Part shown: positions 52,845 through 62,638 of the stretch, piece by piece
Layout: each line of letters opens with the position of its first letter
Position numbering within the stretch: position 1 is the first letter of the stretch
Source: Ovoidimarina sp963698645
GTDB lineage: Bacteria; Pseudomonadota; Alphaproteobacteria; Rhodobacterales; Rhodobacteraceae
Length of the DNA stretch: 64,000 nt
NCBI GenBank assembly: GCA_963698645.1
Contig: CAVORP010000003.1
Span: 248,001-312,000, forward strand
Direction of reading: 5' to 3'
Position numbers and translations under genes: made by a program
The notes under the pieces: generated by a model
What the model saw: only the letters and a program-made list of their open reading frames with translations
Database searches by the model: none
What the model was told of the DNA's origin: nothing

Positions 52845-54973
52845 ATGAGCGACTGGAAGGCATTGGCCGAAAAGGAATTGCGCGGGCGCAGCCTGAGCGA
52901 TCTGGACTGGGAGACCCTCGAAGGCATCACCGTCAAGCCGCTTTACACCGAGGACGACACCGAAGGTTTGGCCCATCTGGGTAACACGCCGGGCTTCGCC
53001 CCCTTTACCCGGGGCGTGAAGGCCACAATGTATGCGGGCCGGCCCTGGACGATCCGGCAATATGCCGGCTTCTCGACGGCCGAGGAATTGAACGCTTTCT
53101 ACCGCAAGGCCCTTGCCGCCGGGCAGCAGGGTGTGTCGGTCGCCTTCGACCTGGCGACCCATCGGGGGTATGACAGCGATCACCCCCGCGTTCTGGGCGA
53201 TGTCGGCAAGGCGGGTGTGGCGATCGACAGCATCGAGGACATGAAGATTCTCTTCGATGGCATCCCGCTGGAAAAAGTCAGCGTTTCCATGACGATGAAC
53301 GGCGCGGTTATTCCGGTTCTCGCGGGCTTCATCGTCGCCGGCGAAGAGCAGGGCGTGGACCGCGCGGCCCTGTCGGGCACGATCCAGAACGACATCCTGA
53401 AAGAGTTCATGGTGCGGAACACCTATATCTACCCGCCCGAGGCCAGCATGAGGATCGTCTCGGATATTATTGAATACACGTCGAAAGAGATGCCCCGGTT
53501 CAACTCGATCAGCATCTCGGGCTATCACATGCAGGAAGCCGGGGCGAACCTTGTGCAGGAGCTTGCCTTCACCCTTGCCGATGGTCGGGAATATGTGCGC
53601 GCGGCCATCGCGCGGGGCATGGATGTCGACAAGTTCGCGCCGCGCCTGTCCTTCTTCTTTGCGATCGGAATGAACTTTCTTCATGGAGGCGGCGAAACTG
53701 CGCGCGGCGCGGTTCCTGTGGCACCGGATCATGTCGGAATTCGAGCCGAAGGATCCGAAATCCTCGATGTTGCGGACCCATTGCCAGACCTCGGGCGTGT
53801 CGCTGCAGGAGCAGGATCCCTATAACAACGTGATCCGCACCGCCTATGAGGCGATGAGCGCGGTTCTGGGCGGCACGCAGTCGCTTCACACCAATGCGCT
53901 GGACGAGGCGATTGCCCTGCCCACCGAATTCGCCGCGCGAATTGCGCGCAATACACAGTTGATCTTGCAGGAAGAAACCGGCGTCACCAATGTCGTCGAC
54001 CCGCTTGCGGGGTCCTATTATGTCGAAAGCCTGACGGCGGAGCTGGCGAACAAGGCCTGGGAACTGATCGAGGAAGTCGAGGCGATGGGCGGCATGACCA
54101 AGGCCGTGGCCAGCGGCATGCCCAAGCTGCGGATCGAGGAAAGTGCGGCGCGGCGTCAGGCGCTGATCGACCGGGGAACCGAGGTGATCGTTGGCGTGAA
54201 CAAGTACCGCAAGGATCACGAGGATCCGATCGACATTCTGGATATCGACAATGATGCGGTGCGGGCCAGCCAGATCGCGCGGATCGAGCGGGTGCGGGCA
54301 GGACGCGACGAGGCGGCCTGTCAGGCTGCGCTGGACGAGGTGGAGCGCCGCGCGGGCGAGGGTGGCAATCTTTTGGAGGCGGCGGTCGCAGCGACGCGGG
54401 CGCGGGCCACGGTAGGAGAGATTTCGATGGCGATGGAAAAGGTGTTCGGGCGTCATCGCGCCGAGATCAAGACGCTCGCCGGCGTCTATGGCGCGGCCTA
54501 TGAGGGCGACGAAGGGTTCGCCGCGATCCAGAAGGATGTCGAGGCATTCGCCGAGGCCGAGGGCCGGCGCCCCCGCATGCTGGTGGTCAAGATGGGGCAG
54601 GACGGCCATGACCGCGGGGCCAAGGTCATCGCCACGGCCTTCGCTGATATCGGGTTCGACGTGGACGTGGGCCCCTTGTTCCAGACGCCCGAGGAAGCGG
54701 CGCAGGATGCGATCGACAACGATGTGCATATCGTCGGCATTTCCAGCCAGGCAGCAGGGCACAAGACCCTTGCGCCGAAGCTTATCGAGGCGCTCAAGGC
54801 ACAGGGCGCGGGTGATATCCTTGTGATCTGTGGCGGGGTGATTCCGCAGCAGGACTACGCGTTTCTGAAGAATGCCGGGGTGGCCGCGATCTTTGGCCCC
54901 GGGACCGAATATCCCCGACGCGGCGCGCGAAATCCTCGGGCTGATCCGGACGGGTGCAGGGGGTGCGAGATGA
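52845..54973 (+). CDS. scpA: Methylmalonyl-CoA mutase (two +1 frameshifts)
   Basis: This B12 enzyme isomerises (R)-methylmalonyl-CoA to succinyl-CoA. The N-terminal catalytic barrel has TRGVKATMYAGRPWTIRQYA and SVAFDLATHRGYDSD. The C-terminal cobalamin domain has GQDGHDRGAKVIATAF (DxHxxG). One extra base at 53676-53679 breaks ATGAACTT|TTCATGGAG; removing it restores MNFFMEAAKLRAARFLWH. A second at about 54910 separates GPGTE from IPDAAREILGLIR. With both removed the product is 708 residues, the family norm, and its stop overlaps the next gene (ATGA). As written, no functional mutase would be made. Confidence 0.93.
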
Positions 54974-55893
54974 AATTCGGGATTGTCGGTGCAGGGGGGA
55001 TCGGTGGCTATCTTGCGGCCAAGCTGATCAATGCCGGGCATGATGTGGCCGTGCTGGCGCGCGGCCGCCAACTTGAGGCGATCCGCGCCGACGGTCTGCG
55101 GCTGGTCGATCCCGATGGCGACCTGACCGTCACGCTAAAGGCAATCTCGGACGATCCCGCGGTCTTGGGCGCGCCAGACCTCATCATCTTCGCGGTCAAG
55201 GCACATCAACTCCCCGACGCAATCGCGCAGATCGCAGCACAGGTCGGCCCGGGGACTCGCCTGCTGCCGATCCAGAACGGCGTGGATGCCCCCGACATGC
55301 TGGCAAAGGCCTTTGGACCGGACCGCGCATTGATCGGGTCGGCACGGATCTTTACCAATATCACCGGGCCGGGGGTCATTACCCGATATGGCGACCCCAA
55401 GTCCTTTACCATTGGGACCATGGCGGGCGATCAGACCGGGAACGGCGTGCCAGAGATCCTTGCCGCCTTCCGAGATGCCGGGATCGATGCGCCGACCCAT
55501 GCCGATGCGCGGATCGAGCTCTGGACGAAACTCATGATCTTCAACGCGATGAGCAGCGTTACGACGGCCACCCGTTTGCGGTTTGGCGAGTTTCGGTGCC
55601 ATGGCGAAACGAATGCCCTTGTGCGGCGTCTGATGCAGGAAACTTTTGATGTCGCGCGCGCCAGCGGTGTGCCGCTGCCCGATGGGCTTACCGATCAGAC
55701 CTATCATTTCTATCTGAATGTCTTGCCGGACGAAGGGCGCACTTCGATGGCGCAGGACCTTGAGGAGGGCCGCGCATTGGAGATCGATCACGTCTGCGGT
55801 GCAGTCGCGCGGCGCGGGCGGGCCCTTGGCGTCGACGTCACTGCGTCCGAGACGATCCACGCGATTTTGACGCCGTGGAAGGCCGGGCGCTGA
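54970..55893 (+). CDS. 2-dehydropantoate 2-reductase family protein
   Basis: A 307-residue NADP-dependent ketopantoate reductase-like protein (KFGIVGAGGIGGYLAAKLINAGHDV, GxGxxG; then PIQNGVDAPDML and the catalytic Lys in ELWTKLMIFNAMSSV). Canonical PanE makes pantoate for CoA, which would fit a CoA-thioester cluster, but many paralogs act on other 2-oxo acids. Its start overlaps the repaired scpA stop by 4 bases. As written, the second scpA frameshift fuses the two frames. Confidence 0.85.
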   Translation: MKFGIVGAGGIGGYLAAKLINAGHDVAVLARGRQLEAIRADGLRLVDPDGDLTVTLKAISDDPAVLGAPDLIIFAVKAHQLPDAIAQIAAQVGPGTRLLPIQNGVDAPDMLAKAFGPDRALIGSARIFTNITGPGVITRYGDPKSFTIGTMAGDQTGNGVPEILAAFRDAGIDAPTHADARIELWTKLMIFNAMSSVTTATRLRFGEFRCHGETNALVRRLMQETFDVARASGVPLPDGLTDQTYHFYLNVLPDEGRTSMAQDLEEGRALEIDHVCGAVARRGRALGVDVTASETIHAILTPWKAGR

Positions 55894-55958
55894 GTTCTTG
55901 GCGCTTGCGTTCGAGGGGCGGACTTTAGGATTCGGGACACTGACGAAGGGGAGGACAG

Positions 55959-56724
55959 GTGGGGTACAGCGATTTCCGCGAGCGCATGCTGGCAGGCGAC
56001 AGTCTCGCCGGGACGTTTCTCAAGACACCGGCCTATGAGCTGATCGAGATTCTTGCCGGGACTACGCTTGATTTCGTCTGTCTCGATGCCGAGCATGCGC
56101 CGTTCGACCGCGGGCGGATGGATGCCTGCCTTGCCATGGCACGGGCGCTGGATTTCCCGACATTGGTCCGGGTCGGATCGGGATCGCCCGAGAATATTCT
56201 TCAGGCGCTGGATTCCGGGGCGGTGGGCATTGTCTGCCCGCATGTGGACAGCGCGGCGAAAGCCCGCGAGATCGCGCGCGCCGGCCGGTTCGGCCATGGC
56301 GGGCGCGGCTATGCGGGTTCGACCCGCTGGGCGGGATACACGCGCAACGCGATGCCCGATATCCTGCGGAAATCGCGGGAGGAGACGCCTGATCATCGCC
56401 CAGATCGAAGAACCCGAGGGCGTCGCGGCCGCGGCCGAGATCGCGGGAACCGAGGGGATCGACGGGCTGTTCATCGGCCCGGCGGACCTGTCGGTGGCCT
56501 ATGGCAAGACCGATACGAATGTCGCCGAATTGCATGAGGCCTATCGGTCGGTGGGACAGGCCGCGAAAGCGGCGGGCAAAGCTTATATGACCTTTACCGC
56601 GACGGCGGAGGCGACCCAGCCGCTGCGCGATTACGGGTTCACCGCATTCTTCGTCGGATCCGAACATGGCTGGGTGATGCAGGGGGCCAATGCCGTGGCA
56701 AAGGCCGTTCACGACGCGGGCTAG
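55959..56724 (+). CDS. HpcH/HpaI aldolase family protein (+1 frameshift near 56388)
   Basis: A class II-type pyruvate aldolase, related to 4-hydroxy-2-oxo-heptanedioate aldolase. Visible are FVCLDAEHAPFDRG, VGIVCPHVDSAAKA, AGYTRNAMPDIL and GLFIGPADLSVAYG. One extra C at 56388 separates EET from LIIAQIEEPEGV. Repaired, it is 254 residues, the usual length, with a GTG start behind GGGGAGG. Its natural substrate is unknown. The stop shares the CTAG at 56721-56724 with the convergent hydrolase. Confidence 0.85.
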
Positions 56725-57675
56725 ACGCGGGCCTCCGCCTTGGCTTCCGCAGTCTCGAACAGGTCACAGACCGATTGCAGGAACGCCTCTCGGACCTCGG
56801 GCCGTTCCATCAGAAGCTCGTGTTCCGCACCCGCATAGGTCTCGACCCGGCCCTGTGTCCAGGTTTCCATGATCGGCGCGATAGCCGAGGGATCGACGAT
56901 CTTTTCCTCTGTCCCGATACCCACCAGCGCCGGCAGGTCGGGCCGCGGCATGGCGGCGAGCGTACGCGTCTCCGACAGTGCCTCGGCCAGCCAGACAAGG
57001 CTGGGCCCTCCCAGACGAAACCGGCTGTCGGCGCTTGCCTGCCGCACCATGTGGTCCCACATCTCGCGATCGGTGGTCAGAAAGTTTTCTTCGAAGGGCG
57101 TGTCCAGAAAGAAGGTCGCGGTCGAGGTGGTGGGCGTCTTCTGCGCCCCAAGCCCGATGGATTTCGCGAGCGTCGGCAGGGTGCGGGCCAACTGACGCAA
57201 TTTCGGTGCAATCAGGATGCCCCACATCGGAGCGCTGAAGGCCACGGCACGGAAGGGATGGGGCTCCATTAGCGTCCGCAGACCGATGCATCCGCCCATG
57301 GAATGGGCCAGAAGGAAGTAGGGCTTTGGAAGTTCCAACTCCTCCAGAAGGTCAAGCATCACCCGCGCATCCATCTGATAATCGGTGAAATGCCGCACAT
57401 GGCCGATTTCGGGGTTCTTCTGGAGCCGGTCGGCCATGCCCTGACCGCGCCAGTCGATTGCGGCCGAGGCATAGCCCCGGGCCGCAAGCGCCGTCGCGGT
57501 GCGGCCGTATTTCTCGACGTATTCGCAGCGCCCCGGGAAAGAGGACAACCGTTCCCTTGGTCCCGGCGGGCCAGACGGCGACACGAAGCCCCACGCCATC
57601 CGTGGCCTTGACCCAGAAGGCACCCGCCTCGGCAGGGCCGTCGGCCAGTTCCGCCAGGTATGGCGCGGGTTTCAT
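56721..57675 (-). CDS. Alpha/beta hydrolase (lysophospholipase-like, +1 frameshift near 57532)
   Basis: An alpha/beta-fold serine hydrolase. The nucleophile elbow is HSMGG; the acid and His come from IGTEEKIVDPSA and GAEHELLME. One extra base in a run of Gs (57531-57534 as C on the plus strand) splits GTVVLFPG from RCEYVEKYGRTATALAARGY. Repaired, it is 317 residues from the ATG at 57675, a length usual for PldB-type enzymes. It lies 5 bases after the SCP2 gene, so cotranscription is likely. Substrate unknown. Confidence 0.85.
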
Positions 57676-57679
57676 CAGG

Positions 57680-57967
57680 TCACGCAAGTGCGGTTCCCAG
57701 ACGCATGGCCGCTGCCAGATCGCCCTCGACCGTCAGCTTGCCGGACATGTAGGCAGAGGTCGGGTTCATCTCGCCGTCAAGGATCGAGCGGAACGTATCC
57801 TTGTCGGCGATCAGCGTGACTTCGGCCGGCTCGTCGCCCGCGCGCACGCCCGTGCTGTCGATCATGATCGCGCCTTCGCCTTCGATTACGAACTTGGCAG
57901 ACCCGTCGAATCCACCGCTTATCTTGTCACTCAGGGCCGCCACGGCGCCGTCGATCAACTCGCTCAT
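57680..57967 (-). CDS. SCP2 sterol-binding domain protein
   Basis: A 95-residue SCP2-fold protein (SAKFVIEGEGAIMIDSTGV ... DTFRSILDGEMNPTSAYMSGKLTVEGD). These small proteins bind lipids or acyl-CoAs in a hydrophobic pocket. The start at 57967 is preceded by GAGACAGAG; the long upstream frame overlaps the TPR gene promoter and is not coding. It is upstream of the hydrolase, possibly supplying lipid substrate. Confidence 0.88.
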   Translation of the reverse strand: MSELIDGAVAALSDKISGGFDGSAKFVIEGEGAIMIDSTGVRAGDEPAEVTLIADKDTFRSILDGEMNPTSAYMSGKLTVEGDLAAAMRLGTALA

Positions 57968-58037
57968 CTCTGTCTCTCCGTAATTTGAACATTCCGGGCT
58001 GGTGCTTTTTCCGAAACACGCCCTATCATCTGCCGTT

Positions 58038-58598
58038 ATGACGACGATGCGACAAAGGATCAAATCTGCCGTTGGGGCAGTTCTGCTCTCTGGGCTTCTG
58101 GCGGGGCCCGCGGCTGCGCAGGAAGACGGTCTTGAGGACCTTTTCACTGCACTGCGCTCGGCAGAGGGGCCCGCGGCGATGGCAATCGAGGAGCGGATCT
58201 GGACGGAATGGTCGAAATCCGGCTCGCCCGCCATGGATCTTCTGCTGGAACGGGGCCGCCGCGCGCTTGAGGAAGAGGATGTTCCCCGCGCGATCGAGCA
58301 TTTCTCGGCCCTGATCGACCATGCGCCGGAGTTTGCCGAGGCCTATAACGGGCGTGCCACGGCCTATTTCCAGGCAGGCCTTTACGGCCCCTCGCTGGAG
58401 GACATCCGTCAGGTCCTTGCCCGCAACCCACGCCATTTCGGCGCGATTGGCGGGCTGGCGCTGATTCTGCAGGAGATCGGCGAGGAGGAGGCGGCGCTCG
58501 AAGCCTATCGGACACTTCATGAGATCTATCCCGCGCGGGAGGGCCTTGAGGAGGCGATAACGCAACTGGAACGCATGGTCGCGGGTCAGGACATCTGA
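58038..58598 (+). CDS. TPR-containing exported protein
   Basis: A 186-residue protein with a signal peptide (SAVGAVLLSGLLAGPAAA) and tetratricopeptide-type repeats (LERGRRALEEEDVPRAIEHFSALIDHAPEFAEAYNGRATAYFQAG). TPR proteins mediate protein contacts; the partner is unknown. The start at 58038 is chosen because it gives the signal; the frame before it overlaps the divergent SCP2 leader. Divergent from the SCP2 gene with 70 bases between. Confidence 0.82.
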   Translation: MTTMRQRIKSAVGAVLLSGLLAGPAAAQEDGLEDLFTALRSAEGPAAMAIEERIWTEWSKSGSPAMDLLLERGRRALEEEDVPRAIEHFSALIDHAPEFAEAYNGRATAYFQAGLYGPSLEDIRQVLARNPRHFGAIGGLALILQEIGEEEAALEAYRTLHEIYPAREGLEEAITQLERMVAGQDI

Positions 58599-58725
58599 CA
58601 CCCCCGGCGCCTCTTGGCCCGATCCCGGTTTCCGGAGATCGGTGCGGCAATCCCGCCCGGGGTCGCTTGTGGGGCTGCGTCGTGTCCTGTAAGGCCTGTG
58701 GCTCAAGCAATCTGGCCTGACAGAC

Positions 58726-61626
58726 ATGATGCAAGATGCTGGTCGCACCGTCGCGGTGCTGGGCCCCACGAATACCGGAAAGACGCATTACGCGATCGAA
58801 CGGATGCTGGCGCACCGGACGGGCGTCATCGGCCTGCCGCTGCGGCTTCTGGCGCGCGAGGTCTATGACCGGATCGTCGCAGTCCGTGGCCCGTCCATCG
58901 TGGCACTGGTTACCGGAGAAGAGCGGATCGTTCCGCCGCGCGCGCAATACTGGGTCTGCACGGTCGAGGCGATGCCGGAGGGCATGGGCTGTGATTTTCT
59001 TGCGGTGGACGAGATCCAGCTTTGCGCCGATCCCGAGCGGGGGCATGTCTTTACCGACCGGCTGATGCGGGCGCGGGGCCTGCACGAAACGCTGTTTCTC
59101 GGGGCCGAGACGATGCGCAGCGTCATCGCCGCCCTTGTGCCCGGCGTCGAATTCATGCGGCGCGAGCGGTTTTCCGATCTGGCCTGGGCAGGTTCGAAAA
59201 AGATAAGCCGGATGCCGGTCCGCTCGGCCATCGTCGGGTTTTCGGTCGAGAACGTCTATGCCATCGCCGAGGTGATCCGCCGCCAAAAGGGCGGTGCGGC
59301 CGTGGTCATGGGGGCGCTTAGTCCGCGCACGCGCAACGCCCAGGTGGAAATGTACCAGTCGGGCGAGGTGGACTACATGGTTGCGACCGATGCCATCGGC
59401 ATGGGGCTCAACCTTGATATCGACCATGTGGCCTTTTCCTCGCTGTCGAAATTCGACGGGCGACGGATGCGGCAACTTGCCCCGAACGAACTCGCGCAGA
59501 TCGCGGGCCGGGCTGGGCGCTATCAGAAGATGGGAACCTTTGGGGTTACCGGTGAGGCGCCGCCTTTGGCCGACGAGGTGATCACCGCGATCACCGAGCA
59601 TCGCTTTACCCCGATCCGCAAGCTGCAGTGGCGCAACCCGGCGCTGGAATTCGGCACGGTCGATCGTCTCGTCGCCTCGCTCGAGGCCCCGTCCGACAAT
59701 GAATTGCTGTTCCGTGCGCGCGAGGCGGACGACCTGATCGCACTCAAATCCCTTGCGGGCATGGCCGAGGTCAGTGCGCGGGCGACATCGCCTTCCGCGG
59801 TCCGGCTCCTGTGGGACGTGTGCCGGATTCCCGATTTTCGGGGCATCAGCCATCAGGAACATGCCAACCTGTTGCAGGCAATTTTCGGGTTTCTTCACGA
59901 AAGCGGGCAGGTCCCCGATGACTGGCTCGCGCGTCAGATCCACCGTATCGACAGGCCCGAGGGCGGTATCGACGCGCTGTCGAAACGGCTGGCCTATATC
60001 CGCACATGGACCTATGTGGCGCAACGCAAAGGCTGGACCGGCGACGAATTTCGTTGGCGCGAGGCGACGCGCGCTGTAGAAGATCGCCTGTCCGACGCGC
60101 TGCATGGCGCATTGACCCAAAGATTTGTCGACCGGCGCACTTCCGTGTTGTTGCGCCGATTGAAGCAGAAGGAGAGCCTTGTGGCCGAGGTGAACGATAA
60201 GGGCGAAGTGACAGTCGAGGGCCAGTTCGTTGGCCGACTGGAGGGTTTCCGGTTCAGGCAGGACGCCTCGGCGTCCGGAGAAGAAGCCAAGACGATCCGG
60301 CAGGCCGGTCTTCAGGCCCTTGCGCCGCAGTTCCATTTGCGGGCCGACAGGTTCTACAACGCACCCGATACCGAGATCGACTTTACCGAACAGGGCGGTT
60401 TGATGTGGGGCACAGCCGCCGTGGGCAAGCTTGTGGCCGGCGCCGATCCCCTGCGCCCCGAGGTCGTCGCCTTCGTCGATGACGAGGCCGGCGTCGACGT
60501 GGCCCAGAAGGTGCAGCGCCGCCTGCAGCATTTCATCGACCGCAAGATCGCGACACTGTTCGAACCGCTGCTGAGCCTGCAGCGCGACGAGACCCTTCAG
60601 GGGCTGGTCCGTGGATTCGCCTTTCAGCTTGTGGAAAACATGGGGATCGTGCCTCGGGCCCGCGTCGCCAATGACGTGAAGGGGCTGGATCAGGACGCCC
60701 GCGCCGCTCTGCGCAAACATGGCATCCGCTTCGGGCAGTTCACTATCTTCATGCCTGCGCTGCTGAAACCCGCGCCGACCCGGCTCCGTCTGGTACTCTG
60801 GTCGCTGGCGCGGAAGCTTGATGAATTCCCCGAAAGCCCGCCGCCGGGGCTGGTCACGGTGCCAACGGTCAGCAACGTTCCCGAAGGCTATCACGAGATG
60901 GCCGGCTACCGCGCCGCCGGCGAACGGGCGATCCGGATCGATATGTTGGAACGTCTGGCCGATATGCTTCGCGCCGAGGATAGCCGTGGCGGCTTCGAGG
61001 CCAAGGCGGACATGCTGTCGATCACGGGCATGACGCTGGAGCAATTCTCCGGGCTGATGCAGGGCCTTGGCTATCAGGCAGAGCGGGGCGAGCGACCCAA
61101 AGTCCGCGCCGCCGCGCCCAATGCGGCCGAAGCCGCCGCCAAGGACGCATCGAAAAGCGAAGTGACCGCGCCCGAAAGCGAGACGCAAGAGGCGGATGCG
61201 CCTTTGGCGGAAGCTTCTGCGACCGAGGCCACAGAAGCCGATGCCACAGAAGCCGAGGCAACGGAGACCGAGGCCACAAGCACCGATGCAGCCGAGACCG
61301 AGGCAACAACGACCGAACCCTCGGAAACCGAAGCTTCCGAACCGCAGGAGGCCGCGCCCGCCGCACACGCCGCCGAAGAGCAGGAGGTATTCTTTACCTT
61401 CCGCTGGGGTGGCAACCGGACAGCGCGCGAGGGTGGCGACGACCGCCGTCGCTCGGGTGGCAAGCCACGCGGAAAACCGGGTGGTAAACCCGATGCCAAG
61501 CCGCGCGGCAAACGGCCTCCGAAGAAGGATGGTCCCAAAAGCTTCAGCGCAAGGCCTGAGAAAAAGGACCGGATCGATCCGGACAACCCTTTCGCCGCGG
61601 CGCTCATGGGGCTGAAGAAGGACTGA
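58726..61626 (+). CDS. SUV3/MgpS-like RNA helicase with disordered C-terminal tail
   Basis: A 966-residue superfamily 2 helicase. Walker A is LGPTNTGKTHYA, DEIQ is in FLAVDEIQLC, and motif VI is in QIAGRAGRYQKMG. It resembles mitochondrial SUV3 and rhizobial MgpS. After about residue 790 comes an acidic Thr/Glu/Ala low-complexity region (TEATEADATEAEATETEATS). A basic Gly/Lys/Arg tail follows (RSGGKPRGKPGGKP), ending in a conserved-looking NPFAAALMGLKKD. RNA metabolism is likely. The S4 gene follows directly. Confidence 0.88.
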   Translation: MMQDAGRTVAVLGPTNTGKTHYAIERMLAHRTGVIGLPLRLLAREVYDRIVAVRGPSIVALVTGEERIVPPRAQYWVCTVEAMPEGMGCDFLAVDEIQLCADPERGHVFTDRLMRARGLHETLFLGAETMRSVIAALVPGVEFMRRERFSDLAWAGSKKISRMPVRSAIVGFSVENVYAIAEVIRRQKGGAAVVMGALSPRTRNAQVEMYQSGEVDYMVATDAIGMGLNLDIDHVAFSSLSKFDGRRMRQLAPNELAQIAGRAGRYQKMGTFGVTGEAPPLADEVITAITEHRFTPIRKLQWRNPALEFGTVDRLVASLEAPSDNELLFRAREADDLIALKSLAGMAEVSARATSPSAVRLLWDVCRIPDFRGISHQEHANLLQAIFGFLHESGQVPDDWLARQIHRIDRPEGGIDALSKRLAYIRTWTYVAQRKGWTGDEFRWREATRAVEDRLSDALHGALTQRFVDRRTSVLLRRLKQKESLVAEVNDKGEVTVEGQFVGRLEGFRFRQDASASGEEAKTIRQAGLQALAPQFHLRADRFYNAPDTEIDFTEQGGLMWGTAAVGKLVAGADPLRPEVVAFVDDEAGVDVAQKVQRRLQHFIDRKIATLFEPLLSLQRDETLQGLVRGFAFQLVENMGIVPRARVANDVKGLDQDARAALRKHGIRFGQFTIFMPALLKPAPTRLRLVLWSLARKLDEFPESPPPGLVTVPTVSNVPEGYHEMAGYRAAGERAIRIDMLERLADMLRAEDSRGGFEAKADMLSITGMTLEQFSGLMQGLGYQAERGERPKVRAAAPNAAEAAAKDASKSEVTAPESETQEADAPLAEASATEATEADATEAEATETEATSTDAAETEATTTEPSETEASEPQEAAPAAHAAEEQEVFFTFRWGGNRTAREGGDDRRRSGGKPRGKPGGKPDAKPRGKRPPKKDGPKSFSARPEKKDRIDPDNPFAAALMGLKKD

Positions 61627-61630
61627 GCGC

Positions 61631-61903
61631 CTGGACAGCGCCGACACACTCCGTCTCGACAAGTGGCTTTGGCAGGCGCGGTTCTACCGGACCCGCACCC
61701 TCGCGACCGAGATGGTGACGCGGGGCAAGGTCCGGATGAACGCGCGGATCACCAAGAAACCCGCCAGCGCGGTCCGGGTGGGCGACGTTCTGACACTCGT
61801 GCAGGGCCATCACGTGCGCGTCGTGCGCGTTCTGGGTCTTCCCGAGCGGCGGGGATCGGCCTCAGATGCCGCGGTTCTCTACGAAGATGTCAATCAGGAT
61901 TGA
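61631..61903 (+). CDS. S4 domain RNA-binding protein (Hsp15-like); start uncertain
   Basis: About 90 residues with the S4 RNA-binding fold, TLRLDKWLWQARFYRTRTLATEMV then KVRMNARITKKPASAVRVGD. Hsp15 relatives bind 50S subunits with stalled nascent chains. No ATG, GTG or TTG precedes the domain in frame: the frame is open only from 61616 and the first plausible start is CTG at 61631. The ATG at 61712 would remove half the S4 domain. Either a CTG start or a sequence error is likely. It begins 5 bases after the helicase stop. Confidence 0.8.
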   Translation: MDSADTLRLDKWLWQARFYRTRTLATEMVTRGKVRMNARITKKPASAVRVGDVLTLVQGHHVRVVRVLGLPERRGSASDAAVLYEDVNQD

Positions 61904-62003
61904 CACATTTTGCCGCGTCTCATCCCTTGTGACAGGCCAACGGCTTGCAGCGACCTGCGGCGTGAACTAACTCGGTCGGAAGTGAGATTGACGGGATTCG
62001 CCC

Positions 62004-62342
62004 ATGACTTACGTGGTTACAGACAACTGCATCGCCTGCAAATATACCGACTGCGTCGAGGTCTGTCCGGTGGACTGCTTCTATGAAGGCGAGAATATGC
62101 TGGTCATCCACCCGGATGAATGCATCGATTGCGGTGTCTGCGAGCCAGAATGCCCGGCGGATGCGATCCGTCCGGATACCGAGCCCGACATGGAAAAATG
62201 GGTCGAGTTCAATCGCAAGTTTTCGGAAGCCTGGCCGGTGATCATCACCAAGAAGGACCCGCTGCCCGATGCCGATGACCGCGACGGCGAATCGGGCAAG
62301 ATGGAGAAATACTTCTCCGAGGCGCCGGGCGAAGGCGGCTAG
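62004..62342 (+). CDS. fdxA: Seven-iron ferredoxin
   Basis: A 112-residue electron carrier with one 3Fe-4S and one 4Fe-4S cluster. Cysteine sets are in NCIACKYTDCVEVCPVDC and DECIDCGVCEPECP. The C-terminal extension (WVEFNRKFSEAWPVIITKKD) is typical of FdxA. Expected in redox or Fe-S metabolism. Followed by a U-rich terminator at 62434. Confidence 0.93.
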   Translation: MTYVVTDNCIACKYTDCVEVCPVDCFYEGENMLVIHPDECIDCGVCEPECPADAIRPDTEPDMEKWVEFNRKFSEAWPVIITKKDPLPDADDRDGESGKMEKYFSEAPGEGG

Positions 62343-62433
62343 GCCAAAAACCCTCTGCAAGTCGTTGCGGCCTTGTGATTCAGGGCCTGTGGAGTATCGC
62401 GACAGACTGTTTTTCGTCTTCTTTCGGGCGGTT

Positions 62434-62467
62434 AGCGAGGCCGCACTGGAAAAGGCCGCTTTTTTTT
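62434..62467 (+). terminator. Rho-independent terminator of fdxA
   Basis: AGCGAGGCC (62434-62442) pairs with GGCCGCT (62454-62460) with a two-base bulge, followed by an eight-T tract (62460-62467). Confidence 0.75.
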
Positions 62468-62638
62468 GCTATATTGATAGGACAAGCAGCAACGCTTTGG
62501 GCCTCTCGTTCGCGAAGACGGAAACAGGACGGGACAAGGTGCCGGACAGAAAAACGAAAACGACGGGGAGATATACGTGTGTCCCTGCCGTGTTTTTTGT
62601 CGGCCTCACCCAATGCGACATAAGGATTGACGCCCGCG

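Noticed and set aside
10900..57600. Programmed frameshifting at the eleven sites
   Set aside because: The sites share no slippery heptamer or common motif, and occur in unrelated genes not known for recoding.
58144..61662. 1172-codon minus-strand frame opposite the helicase
   Set aside because: High-GC codon usage leaves the antisense frame open. The plus strand encodes a recognisable helicase.
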